From: Herminiimonas contaminans
GTDB lineage: Bacteria; Pseudomonadota; Gammaproteobacteria; Burkholderiales; Burkholderiaceae_D
Assembly: GCF_015645465.1 (NCBI RefSeq)
Contig: NZ_JADOEL010000003.1
Span: 372,001 to 436,000, forward strand
Reading direction: 5' to 3'
DNA: 64,000 bases
The notes under the pieces were generated by a model. It ran no database searches. It was not told the origin of the DNA and saw only the letters and a program-made list of their open reading frames with translations. Position numbers and translations under genes: made by a program. Positions within the stretch are counted from its first letter, which is position 1; each line of letters begins with the position of its first letter. Below, in pieces: positions 47,139-57,059 of the stretch.

Positions 47139-48143
47139 TCAAAAACCTTCAAGTACGATTTTCCCTTTGGCTGTATTGCTCTCGAGCAATGAGTGCGCGC
47201 GTTTCAGATTGGCTGCATTAATGGTGCCGAAATTTTCCGCGACCGTGGTTTTGATGGTTCCTGCGTCGATCAGGCGCGCGACTTCATTCAGCAATTCGTG
47301 TTGCTTGTGCATGTCGGCTGTGGCGAACAGGGCGCGTGTGAACATGAATTCCCAATGCAGGGAGATGCTCTTGCGTTTCAGCAAGCGGCAATCCAGCGCG
47401 ACCGGATCATCGATCAGGGCCAGCTTGCCTTGTGGTGCAAGCGCCTCGACTATCTCTGCAAAATGCTGATCAGTCTGGTTCAGGCTGGCGACGTATTTAA
47501 CATTTTCGATGCCGATTTTTTTCAATTCCTGACTTAAGGGGAGTGAATGGTCGATGACGTGATGCGCGCCGAGTTCGCGTACCCATTGCTGTGTTTGTGG
47601 GCGTGAAGCGGTACCGATCACAGTCAGGCCGGTCAGTTGGCGCGCCAGTTGCACCAGGATGGAACCGACGCCACCAGCGGCACCGATGATGAGGATGGCC
47701 TCCTTGCTGTCGGTCTGGACTTCAAGCCGTTCGAACAAGAGTTCCCATGCCGTGATCGCGGTCAGGGGCAAGGCGGCGGCTTGTGCAAAGTCCAGTGAGG
47801 CGGGCATATGGCCGGTAATGAATTCATCGACCAGGTGCAACTCGCTATTGGTGCCCGGACGTGCAATTGATCCGGCATAGAACACGCGATCACCCGGTTT
47901 GAACAAAGTCACTGCGTCGCCGACTGCACGCACGATGCCTGCAGCATCCCAGCCTATAACTTTGTATTCACCATCTGGCGGTGTGGCGCTGCTGCGTACT
48001 TTGACGTCGACCGGATTCACCGAGATGGCCTGGACTTCCACCAGCAGGTCATGGCCGCTGGCGACCGGGTCGGGCAGGGTGACGTCGAGCAATGAGTTTT
48101 GATCTTTGATCGGCAATGCTTGTTGATAGGCGACGGCTTTCAT
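47139..48143 (-). CDS. Zinc-type alcohol dehydrogenase-like / quinone oxidoreductase (MDR superfamily)
   Basis: A 334-residue NAD(P)H-dependent reductase of the medium-chain superfamily, subgroup of zinc-free quinone or enone reductases. The N-terminal GroES-like domain shows VNPVDVKVR and VIGWDAAGIVRAVG. The Rossmann domain (about residues 150-190) has ILIIGAAGGVGSILVQLARQL. The structural zinc cysteine cluster is absent. GGAAG precedes the ATG. It is divergent from a LysR gene 119 bp away, its probable regulator. Confidence 0.92.
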   Translation of the reverse strand: MKAVAYQQALPIKDQNSLLDVTLPDPVASGHDLLVEVQAISVNPVDVKVRSSATPPDGEYKVIGWDAAGIVRAVGDAVTLFKPGDRVFYAGSIARPGTNSELHLVDEFITGHMPASLDFAQAAALPLTAITAWELLFERLEVQTDSKEAILIIGAAGGVGSILVQLARQLTGLTVIGTASRPQTQQWVRELGAHHVIDHSLPLSQELKKIGIENVKYVASLNQTDQHFAEIVEALAPQGKLALIDDPVALDCRLLKRKSISLHWEFMFTRALFATADMHKQHELLNEVARLIDAGTIKTTVAENFGTINAANLKRAHSLLESNTAKGKIVLEGF

Positions 48144-48262
48144 GCTGGGCTTCCTTTTAAAAATGAATGGCTAGGCGGTGATTTACAAGCTCATGCACGC
48201 AGTTTCCGCTATATTCTCTTTATTGAAAATACGTTGAATTAACTATCACTTTCAAAAATAAA

Positions 48263-49171
48263 ATGAAAATACCGCGTATTGAGGATTTAATGCTTTTCGT
48301 TCGTGCTGCCGATTGCGGCGGCTTGTCGGCCGCTGCACGCGAACTGGATATCGCTCCGGCTGCTGCCAGTGCTGCGCTCAAGCGTCTGGAAGCGGCCTTG
48401 GGGGCGCGCCTGTTCGTCCGCTCTACGCGTAGTTTACGGCTGACGACGGATGGTGAACGTTATCTGGTGCACGCGCGTGTGGTATTGCTGGCAGTCGACG
48501 AAGGTGCGGCCAGCGTGGCGCGTGATGCGCAAACGATAGGTGGTGATTTGAGTTTGTCTATTCCGTCTGATCTCGGGCGCAATGTGATGTTGCCGTGGCT
48601 GGATGCGTTCCAGGCGCAGCATCCGGCGATACGTTTGCGTATACGAATCAGCGACCGGCTGGCTGACCTGTATCGCCAGACGATAGATGTGGCGATACGG
48701 TATGGCGAGCCGGAAGATTCCGGCATGGTGGCTTTGCCGCTGGCGCCGGATAACCGGCGCGTGCTGTGTGCGTCGCCGGCTTATTTCAAACGGCATGCTG
48801 TGCCGAAGAAGCTGAGCGACCTGCAATCGCATAATTGCCTGCGCTTTGTGTTGGGCGATGCGATCCATGAGCGCTGGGATTTCTGGCGCAACAAGAAAAT
48901 GGAAACCATCGTGGTGGACGGTGATCGCATCAGCGATGACGGCGACCTGGTGCGGCGCTGGGCGCTGGCGGGGAATGGCCTGGCTTATAAGTCGCGGCTT
49001 GATGTCAGCAACGATTTGAAGAAGGGACGCCTGATAGCTGCGTTAAGCAACTATCAGGGTGAACTCGCGCCGTTGAACCTGGTGTGCGCGCATCGATTGA
49101 TGCTGTCACCAGCGGTGGTCAGCTTGCGCGATTTTCTGCGTCAGCACCTGGAGCAACTGAAGGAAAATTGA
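48263..49171 (+). CDS. LysR family transcriptional regulator
   Basis: A 302-residue LysR protein. The winged helix-turn-helix (residues 1-65) reads MLFVRAADCGGLSAAARELDIAPAAASAALKRLEAALGARLFVRSTRSLRLT. The effector domain has the ADLYRQTIDVAIRYGEPEDSGM block typical of the DmlR/CrgA-like subgroup. Divergent from the MDR oxidoreductase gene, which it probably controls. The ribosome-binding site is weak; the ATG is set by the family N-terminus. Confidence 0.93.
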   Translation: MKIPRIEDLMLFVRAADCGGLSAAARELDIAPAAASAALKRLEAALGARLFVRSTRSLRLTTDGERYLVHARVVLLAVDEGAASVARDAQTIGGDLSLSIPSDLGRNVMLPWLDAFQAQHPAIRLRIRISDRLADLYRQTIDVAIRYGEPEDSGMVALPLAPDNRRVLCASPAYFKRHAVPKKLSDLQSHNCLRFVLGDAIHERWDFWRNKKMETIVVDGDRISDDGDLVRRWALAGNGLAYKSRLDVSNDLKKGRLIAALSNYQGELAPLNLVCAHRLMLSPAVVSLRDFLRQHLEQLKEN

Positions 49172-49195
49172 GCAGAAGAGCTGAAGTCAGTCAGC

Positions 49196-50095
49196 TCAGA
49201 CTTTCATGTCGCTCTTGATCCAGGCTAAGACCGAAGTATGCGTTGGTTTCCAGCCCAGTTCCTGGCGTGCCAGTGCAGCGGTAACACGGCTGTTGGAACC
49301 AAAGGAGTAGACGGCGTGACCGAAGCCCCATTCCTTGATGGCTTCTTCTACTGGCCATGATTGCGGCTCGCCCAGTTGCAGGCGTTGTGCGATAGCGGTA
49401 ACGATCTCGGCATACGATGCTTCACCATTTTCCACAAAGTAGAAGGAACCGGCGGGCGCTTTTTTCAGGGCGAGCAGATACAGCTCGACCACATCCTTGA
49501 TATGCACGTTGGACCAGACGTTGACACCGTTGCCGACGTAACGTGCGATGCCACTTTTTTTCGCTTGTGCGACCAGCGGTGGGATTTGCACGCTGTCAGG
49601 GCTGGCACCGAGGCCGGTACCGTAGATCATGGTGTTGCACAGGATGACGGAACGTACATCGCGTTTGGCTGCGTCGCGTATCAATTGATCGAGGGAGGCA
49701 CGTGCGGCTTTTTCCGGTACGACCGCGACGGGTGTGTCTTCCGCATAGACCTTGTCCGATTTCCATACACCCCGTGCATCGTCGCCGACCACGCTGGAGC
49801 CGCTGGTGTGGATGAAGGCCTTGCCGGAGCCAGCCAGCGCGTCCAGCAGGGCTTCGACTGATGGTCGGTGATCCGAGCTGGCGGCATTGATGACGGCATC
49901 TGCCTGCTGGGCTTCACGCGCCAGGATGGCGGCGTCGTCGAGCGTGCCGATGACCGGTTCTATGCCCAGTTGTTTTACTTTTTCTGCCTGTTCTGCGGTG
50001 CGCACCAGGCCGCGTACGGCATAGCCTTCCTGCAACAAACGCGCTGCGACCGAACCGCCGATATAACCTGCTGCACCGGTAATAAATACTTTCAT
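49196..50095 (-). CDS. NAD-dependent epimerase/dehydratase family protein (extended SDR)
   Basis: A 299-residue extended short-chain dehydrogenase. The NAD(P) motif is MKVFITGAAGYIGGSVAARLL. ADAVINAASSDH and FIHTSGSSVVGDD follow, and the SDR region near NTMIYGTGLGASPDS precedes the substrate domain with WSNVHIKDVVELYLLAL. The canonical catalytic YxxxK is not evident at its usual place, as in several reductase-like members, so enzymatic activity is uncertain. The start is the ATG giving MKVFITG. It is divergent from a second LysR gene. Confidence 0.88.
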   Translation of the reverse strand: MKVFITGAAGYIGGSVAARLLQEGYAVRGLVRTAEQAEKVKQLGIEPVIGTLDDAAILAREAQQADAVINAASSDHRPSVEALLDALAGSGKAFIHTSGSSVVGDDARGVWKSDKVYAEDTPVAVVPEKAARASLDQLIRDAAKRDVRSVILCNTMIYGTGLGASPDSVQIPPLVAQAKKSGIARYVGNGVNVWSNVHIKDVVELYLLALKKAPAGSFYFVENGEASYAEIVTAIAQRLQLGEPQSWPVEEAIKEWGFGHAVYSFGSNSRVTAALARQELGWKPTHTSVLAWIKSDMKV

Positions 50096-50266
50096 GATCT
50101 TGTCCTTATGTAGGTAGCGCTGCACGGCTTGCGTATAGCGCCAGGTGTCCGGATTTCCAGGCTATTGCCGGGAACTGATGGGCACACTATGCCGGTATTT
50201 ATTGTTGAGAAAAATAGCTGTACTATCAAATAATATTTGCGTTTTAATCAATAATAGGTGTCGGCT

Positions 50267-51148
50267 ATGGAAATCAATTCAGACGATTTAAAGACCTTTG
50301 TTGCGGTGATAGATAGCGGCACCTTAGGCGCCGCTGCGCAGCACCTGGGTCTGACCACATCGGCCGTGAGCCGCACCTTGTCGCGGCTGGAAGAAAAACT
50401 GGCAACGACTCTGCTGACCCGCACCACGCGCCGCATGGAGCTGACCGACGAAGGGCGGCTCTTGCTGAACCAGGCGCGTAGCATCCTGGCGGCGATGGAT
50501 GAAGCCGAGGAGGCGATACGCGTGCGGCGGCAGCGTCCGAGCGGTCGCTTGCGCATCGATGCCGCTTCTCCTTTCATCCTGCATGTGATCGTGCCGCATG
50601 TGGCGGAGTTTCGCGCGCTGTATCCGGACATCACACTGGAACTGACCAGCAATGACCAGATTGCCGATTTGCTGGAGCATAGAACCGATATCGCGATACG
50701 GGTCGGTGAATTGACGGATTCAACCTTGCATGCGCGCCCGCTGCGTTCCGGTCCAATGGCAATCCTGGCCAGTCCGGACTACCTGAAAAAACATGGCGTG
50801 CCGAAAAAACCTGCCGATCTGGCGCAGCATCAGACGCTGGGCTTTCTGCAGTACGAGACGGGGAATAGCTGGCCTTTGCGGCACGACGGTGGAGAGTGGC
50901 TGGCAATTACACCAGCCATTCTTGCATCCAGTGGCGAAACCTTGCGCGCACTGGCCTTGGCCGGTCAGGGCATCGCCTGCCTGTCGGAATTCATGACGCA
51001 GAAGGATATAGCGGCCGGGATGCTGGTGCCCGTACTCGGTAAGTATTACACCGGTTATCAGCGGCCCATCCATGCTGTGTATTACCGCAATACACAGCTG
51101 TCACGCCGTATCAGTTGTTTCCTCGAATTCCTGCAACAGAAGATGTGA
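50267..51148 (+). CDS. LysR family transcriptional regulator
   Basis: A 293-residue LysR protein with the helix-turn-helix DLKTFVAVIDSGTLGAAAQHLGLTTSAVSRTLSRLEEKLATTLLTRTTRRMELT and the effector block ADLLEHRTDIAIRVGELTDSTLHARPL. It belongs to the same broad subgroup as the LysR gene 2 kb upstream and is likewise divergent from an oxidoreductase gene, here the SDR. The ATG is preferred to an in-frame GTG three codons earlier, because AGG lies 8 bp before it. Confidence 0.93.
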   Translation: MEINSDDLKTFVAVIDSGTLGAAAQHLGLTTSAVSRTLSRLEEKLATTLLTRTTRRMELTDEGRLLLNQARSILAAMDEAEEAIRVRRQRPSGRLRIDAASPFILHVIVPHVAEFRALYPDITLELTSNDQIADLLEHRTDIAIRVGELTDSTLHARPLRSGPMAILASPDYLKKHGVPKKPADLAQHQTLGFLQYETGNSWPLRHDGGEWLAITPAILASSGETLRALALAGQGIACLSEFMTQKDIAAGMLVPVLGKYYTGYQRPIHAVYYRNTQLSRRISCFLEFLQQKM

Positions 51149-51169
51149 ACGCGAAGTGGTGAATGGGGC

Positions 51170-51721
51170 TCAGGCCTGATCTGGCTGGTAGCACCAGTGC
51201 CAGGGTTCGTAGATGAATCCCAACTGGTTATCGCGCGGATATGAGAGCGTAAAGCCGAAGCGACCGGCGTGGGTACAGAGCCAGCGATAGGCTTCCGTGT
51301 CATGGAATTCTTCTTCTGTCGCCATGCAGCCTGGGGTGTTGATGTCGATGGCACGGCCGGTGTGATGTTCGCTGTAGCCGGGTGGCGCGCTCAGGGTCAG
51401 GATCTTTTCCATCGGCATATAGCGTTCCAGTTTGTACTGGATGATTTCTATCTGCCGTTCTATCGAGCGAAACGCGGACACGACTTCCAGCACCACGCCA
51501 TCATCTGCCGCCGCCTGTTTCATCGCATGCCAGGCCGTTGCCGTGGCTGGGGTCATCTGGAATTCACGGCCGTTGGCATCGACTTCCGCCACCGTCAGTT
51601 CTTCCGCTTCCGCGTAGAAGGGCAGTTTTTTCTCGGCAATCAGTTCCAGCGAAATACCTAGCTTGTCCAACTCCTGATGGATGCGTTCCTGATAGCTGGC
51701 AGATGTGAATTCGTGTTTCAT
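51170..51721 (-). CDS. D-alanyl-D-alanine carboxypeptidase, M15 family (VanY/DacB-like)
   Basis: A 183-residue zinc peptidase of the LAS fold that trims the terminal D-Ala of peptidoglycan stem peptides or cuts peptide crosslinks. Visible metal and catalytic motifs are SEHHTGRAIDI (His and Asp ligands) and EPWHW (third ligand and base), with VVSAFRS upstream. No signal peptide or membrane anchor is seen, so the enzyme is predicted cytoplasmic unless a leader was missed; a role in wall recycling is one possibility. It is convergent with the LysR gene. Confidence 0.88.
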   Translation of the reverse strand: MKHEFTSASYQERIHQELDKLGISLELIAEKKLPFYAEAEELTVAEVDANGREFQMTPATATAWHAMKQAAADDGVVLEVVSAFRSIERQIEIIQYKLERYMPMEKILTLSAPPGYSEHHTGRAIDINTPGCMATEEEFHDTEAYRWLCTHAGRFGFTLSYPRDNQLGFIYEPWHWCYQPDQA

Positions 51722-51749
51722 GCGTGTACGGGTGTGTGCAAGTGAGGGC

Positions 51750-53108
51750 TTAAGGAGTGAGACCGAGTTCAGCCGTCAAGGTTTGCGGCGGACGACCATG
51801 TTTTTCCGCATACATGGCCTGGTCTGCGTATTTCAATAGTTGCTCTTCGTTATCGCCGTGATCCGGATAGTGCGCGATGCCTATGCTGGGGACGATGCTG
51901 AGGCTGTGTTTGTCTATGCTGATGGGCGGACGCAAGGCGTCGCGAATTTTTTCCTTTACCAAAGCTGCGTGCTCCGGCAATGGGATGGGTTGCAGCAGGA
52001 TCACGAATTCATCGCCGCCTACGCGTGCCACAGTATCCGATTCGCGCAGGCATTGCTTCAGGCGGCGTGCGACCTCCTGCAGCAAGCGATCACCGACGTG
52101 ATGGCCGAGGGTATCGTTGACTTGCTTGAACTTGTCCAGATCCAGAAATAGCAACGATAAATGGCTGCGCTCACGGCGGGCTTTCAACAGGGCAACATTC
52201 AGGCGGTCATATAGCAATGCCCGGTTCGGCAGGGTGGTGAGTTGATCGTACTGCGCCATGTATTGCAAGCGGGTCTGCATTTGTTGACGTTCGATAGCGG
52301 TGGCGATCTGCGTTGAGACGAACTGCAGTAGTTCCTGGTCTTGCTCGTTGTAGTGGGTGCCGCCCGGATAGCTTTTGCAAATCAGCACACCTATGGTGCC
52401 GTTCTGGGATTTGAGCGGTACGCCGAGCCAGCATAGCGGTACGTTGTGGACCGTGATTTGTTGCTCGGTCAGGTAATCCTGCATGTTTTCGGATGTCAGC
52501 AATAAGGGCTGGCCGTTCAGGATGACTTCTTCGCACAGTGCGCTGACCGGAATGCAGGTCTCGGACATAGTGTCGATGTGATAAGGAAAGCTGAGTTTAT
52601 TGCTTTCCTGGTCGTAGAGCGCGACTGTAAAGTTATCGACTGCCAGCAGCGTGCCTATGATTTGGTGGATGTTCTGGAACAGGGTGGGCAGGTCTTCAGC
52701 GGTCGAGGTCGCCTCGGAAATCGCGTACAGCACGGCTTGCTTGGACTCGGCACGTTTGCGTTGTGTCACATCGCGTGCAATGCCTATCCTGACCTGGTCC
52801 GGTGGTGACCAGCGTGTCGACCACATAATGTAGGCAATTTGACCATCTTTGCGGATGTAGCGATTTTCAAAATTCAGTTGCGGCTGACCGGCCATCACTT
52901 GCTGCACCGACTGCCGGGTACGTTCCCTGTCTTGCGGCACCATCATGTCAAACATGACCCGACCCAGCATCTCTTGTGGTGTGTAACCAAAAATACGTTC
53001 GCAGGCGGCGCTGGCAAAGAGGACACGACCATCGACATCGACCGCAAAGACTGCATCTATCAAAAGGTCGATGAAACTGGCTGGCAGTGTGTAAGGCTTC
53101 GTTTCCAT
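51750..53108 (-). CDS. Diguanylate cyclase with PAS and GAF sensor domains
   Basis: A 452-residue soluble signalling enzyme making cyclic di-GMP. A PAS domain (about residues 10-120: VDGRVLFASAACERIFGYTPQEMLG, ending RIGIARDVTQRKRAE) and a GAF domain (about 130-275) precede the GGDEF domain (about 285-445). The active site RVGGDEFVILL is intact. The inhibitory I-site RESD lies five residues upstream, so product inhibition is expected. There is no EAL domain. No transmembrane segment is seen. Its ligand is unknown. Confidence 0.95.
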   Translation of the reverse strand: METKPYTLPASFIDLLIDAVFAVDVDGRVLFASAACERIFGYTPQEMLGRVMFDMMVPQDRERTRQSVQQVMAGQPQLNFENRYIRKDGQIAYIMWSTRWSPPDQVRIGIARDVTQRKRAESKQAVLYAISEATSTAEDLPTLFQNIHQIIGTLLAVDNFTVALYDQESNKLSFPYHIDTMSETCIPVSALCEEVILNGQPLLLTSENMQDYLTEQQITVHNVPLCWLGVPLKSQNGTIGVLICKSYPGGTHYNEQDQELLQFVSTQIATAIERQQMQTRLQYMAQYDQLTTLPNRALLYDRLNVALLKARRERSHLSLLFLDLDKFKQVNDTLGHHVGDRLLQEVARRLKQCLRESDTVARVGGDEFVILLQPIPLPEHAALVKEKIRDALRPPISIDKHSLSIVPSIGIAHYPDHGDNEEQLLKYADQAMYAEKHGRPPQTLTAELGLTP

Positions 53109-53238
53109 CTGGGGAAAGCTAATTCAAGGTAATGCTGTCAGTATGCCCGGATATTGGAAAAAATGGCGTACTAGCTGCAAGCCTGTATGAATTCATCACA
53201 TCAATTAAACTTATAGCGAGAGACGATGCTGGCCGTGA

Positions 53239-53673
53239 TCAGGTATTTTTGTTGTCTGAGCTGATAAAGGAATAGCGGTCTATATCGGTACGCAATTGCC
53301 AGCCCTGGCTGCGCCAGTAAGCAGCACCGATTTCATTTTCCCTGAGTACATCGATATGCGATTTATGGATACCGATCTCTTGCAGCGCGGCCAGGCAGCG
53401 CTCGACCAGCGCGTTGGCTATGCCCAGTCTGCGATGTCCGGGATGCACCAGCAAGTGCTGCAAATAGCCGCGCCGTCCGTCATGGCCGCTCATGATGCAG
53501 CCGACGATATCTTCACCGGATAGTGCGACCAAGCTGTGGCCGGGATTGCGTGCCAGATAGCGCGCGATGTTTTCCCGTGAGTCGGCATCGCGCAGGCTGA
53601 TGCCGGGTGTTTGCTGCATCAGGGTCATGACCGCATCGTAGTCATCGATGGTCATCGGGCGTAGGGAAAACAT
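53239..53673 (-). CDS. GNAT family N-acetyltransferase
   Basis: A 144-residue acetyltransferase. It starts MFSLRPMTIDDYDAVMTLMQ, has the central VALSGEDIVGCIMSGHDGRRGYLQHLLVHPGHRRLGIANALVERC with the acetyl-CoA motif HRRLGIA, and ends with the NEIGAAYWRSQGW block. The substrate cannot be predicted. The ATG before FSLRPM is chosen; the longer frame runs into the neighbouring gap and has no family support. It shares the strand with yeiH upstream. Confidence 0.9.
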   Translation of the reverse strand: MFSLRPMTIDDYDAVMTLMQQTPGISLRDADSRENIARYLARNPGHSLVALSGEDIVGCIMSGHDGRRGYLQHLLVHPGHRRLGIANALVERCLAALQEIGIHKSHIDVLRENEIGAAYWRSQGWQLRTDIDRYSFISSDNKNT

Positions 53674-53725
53674 GGTTGTGATTTGCTTGGCTCGATTAGA
53701 TGCAGACAGAATACACGGGTCTGCA

Positions 53726-54832
53726 TCAGTGCAGCAATGCGTGTACCAGCGCATTGATCGCCAGTCCGCCAGCCAGCAGCCATGCAAACAATACGGCTCC
53801 CAATGCCAGCGGCTTGATGCCCGCCTTGCGGATCACGGAAATATGGGTGCCGAGTCCGAGGCCAGCCATCGCCATCGCGAGCAGCACGGTATCGAGTGTA
53901 GTCAACTGATGCACGATCACTGGTGGCAATACGGCGAGGGAATTCAAGCCGGCGACAGCGACGAAGCAGAGTGCAAACCACGGTATCGTGATGCGCATGC
54001 GCTGGCCTGCAACGAGCGTGGATGAGCGACGCGCCAGCCACAACGTAAGTATGAGCAGGAAGGGAGCCAGCATCATGACGCGCACCATCTTCGCAATCAC
54101 CGCAGTATTGGCCGCTGCCTCACTGACGGCGCGTCCGGCGGCGACGACTTGTGCCACTTCATGGATGGTCGAGCCGGCGAATACGCCGTAACTGGATGGC
54201 GTCATGGTGATCAGCTGATAGTCGGCATTGAGGTGATACAAGGCCGGGTAGAGGAAGATGGCCAGCGTGCCGAACACGACTACCGTCGCAACTGCCACCG
54301 TCACTTGCTCGGCACGACCACGCACCACCGGCTCCGTCGCCATCACAGCGGCAGCACCGCAGATCGAACTGCCAGCACCGATCAGCAAGGCTGTTTGGCG
54401 TTCCAGTCCGAATACCCGGGTGCCCAGTACATAGGCCAGTCCAAAGGTACTGCTCAACACCATCGCATCGATCACCACGCCCGACCAGCCGACGTTGGCG
54501 ATGTCCTGGAAGGTAAGACGCAGGCCATACAGGATGATGCCCAGGCGCAGTAGCTTGGCCTTGGAAAACTGCACGCCAGCCGCGCTAGCTGGCGCTATGC
54601 GCGGGTACACCGTGTTGCCGACCAGGATGCCGAGCACAATTGCCAGCGTCAGTGCGCTAATGCCGTTTGCCTGCAGGACTTCAATATTTCCCAGCGCAAT
54701 TGCAAGCACGGCAATGAGGCCGGTCAGCGTCAGGCCAGGCAGTAATTGCTGCCATTGCCCACCTGAGGATGTGGCGCGCTCCAGTTTGACGCTACTTGGG
54801 GCGGTAGATGGTGATGTGGGTATGCTGGACAT
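53726..54832 (-). CDS. yeiH: YeiH family (UPF0324) membrane protein, putative sulfate/sulfite exporter family
   Basis: A 368-residue integral membrane protein with about ten helices. Family blocks are TLAIVLGILVGNTVYPR, KAKLLRLGIILYGLRLTFQDI, GAGSSICGAAAVMATEPVV and SSYGVFAGSTIHEVAQVVAAG, and a C-terminal GLGTHISVIRKAGIKPL. Members are linked in annotation to sulfate or sulfite export, but transport is not shown for this one. The divergent LysR gene is of the YeiE type, as in E. coli where yeiE and yeiH are also divergent. Confidence 0.92.
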   Translation of the reverse strand: MSSIPTSPSTAPSSVKLERATSSGGQWQQLLPGLTLTGLIAVLAIALGNIEVLQANGISALTLAIVLGILVGNTVYPRIAPASAAGVQFSKAKLLRLGIILYGLRLTFQDIANVGWSGVVIDAMVLSSTFGLAYVLGTRVFGLERQTALLIGAGSSICGAAAVMATEPVVRGRAEQVTVAVATVVVFGTLAIFLYPALYHLNADYQLITMTPSSYGVFAGSTIHEVAQVVAAGRAVSEAAANTAVIAKMVRVMMLAPFLLILTLWLARRSSTLVAGQRMRITIPWFALCFVAVAGLNSLAVLPPVIVHQLTTLDTVLLAMAMAGLGLGTHISVIRKAGIKPLALGAVLFAWLLAGGLAINALVHALLH

Positions 54833-54942
54833 AGGCTTTCCGTTACAGCAGGTGCTAAGAATATGGAGCCAGTGTAGGGGCTGAAAAATTATTTGAGAAA
54901 CGGCTTGTTTATCTATAACCTAACTGTTAAACAGGTAGATGG

Positions 54943-55872
54943 ATGCAAGCTATGCGACTCACGTTACGACAACTCCAGATATTTACTGCGGTGGCTGACA
55001 CCGGCAGCACTACGGCCGCCGGCCTGCGCGTGGCGCTCTCGCAGTCGGCGACCAGCGGTGCATTGAATGAACTCGAAAGCCTGCTCGGTGCGCAATTATT
55101 CGATCGCATAGGCAAGCGTCTCTTGCTCAATGACAGTGGTCGCGCCTTGTTGCCGCAAGCGCGTGCCGTGCTGGAGTCGGCGCAGGAGATAGAAGAACAA
55201 TTCGGCGTCGGTTCCTCGTCCGCAGGCTCTGACATACTCACGACCCGCTTGCGTGTGGGTGCGAGTACGACGATAGGGAATTACCTGTTGCCCGGACTGG
55301 TGGCCAGTTACCAACGAACCTGGCCGCAGGCAGGCATAGATGTACAGATAGGGAATACGCGTGAAGCGGCACTTGCGGTCACGCGACTGGAAGTCGATAT
55401 AGCTTTGATCGAAGGGCCGTGCCATGAAGCAGACCTGAAGGTTTATCCGTGGCTGGAAGATGAGCTGGTGATTGTTTGTGCTCCTGATCATCCTTTGCGA
55501 CAGAATGCTACTAACCGGCGTGTGAATATCAAGGCCTTGAGCAAGGCGCGCTGGTTGTTGCGCGAATCCGGCTCGGGCACGCGCGAGGCGGTCGAGCATG
55601 CGTTATTACCCCATCTGAATCACTTCGACAGTGAAATGCAGCCCGGCAGTACCGAAGCCATCAAGCAAGCAGCGGCGGAAGGCATGGGTCTGGCTTGCCT
55701 GTCAGCGTGTGCGGTGCAGGATCTGGTCACCCTGGGACGGCTGGTCATCCTGGATACGACACTGCCGCGGCTCACGCGCCGTTTCTACCTGATCCATCAC
55801 CGCCGGAAACGTTTCTCGGCCAACCTTGAGCGCTTCATTGCGCACTGCGCGCCACCTGCTGATCCAGGCTGA
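54943..55872 (+). CDS. yeiE: LysR family regulator of the YeiE type
   Basis: A 309-residue LysR protein. The N-terminus MRLTLRQLQIFTAVADTGSTTAAGLRVALSQSATSGALNELESLLGAQLFDRIGKRLLLN closely follows the YeiE pattern. The effector part has LEVDIALIEGPCHEADL and the conserved WLLRESGSGTREAVEHAL. It is divergent from yeiH, its expected target. Two starts are close: the ATG used here with AGG 7 bp upstream, or the ATG three codons later, which fits family N-termini slightly better. Confidence 0.92.
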   Translation: MQAMRLTLRQLQIFTAVADTGSTTAAGLRVALSQSATSGALNELESLLGAQLFDRIGKRLLLNDSGRALLPQARAVLESAQEIEEQFGVGSSSAGSDILTTRLRVGASTTIGNYLLPGLVASYQRTWPQAGIDVQIGNTREAALAVTRLEVDIALIEGPCHEADLKVYPWLEDELVIVCAPDHPLRQNATNRRVNIKALSKARWLLRESGSGTREAVEHALLPHLNHFDSEMQPGSTEAIKQAAAEGMGLACLSACAVQDLVTLGRLVILDTTLPRLTRRFYLIHHRRKRFSANLERFIAHCAPPADPG

Positions 55873-55920
55873 CGGGTAGACATCCGATGGCTTGCAGGCA
55901 TACGTGGTGACGTGATGTAA

Positions 55921-57027
<1,107 letters not shown>

Positions 57028-57059
57028 TCAGATGGCATTCGGCTAATGCTGCAGCTATA

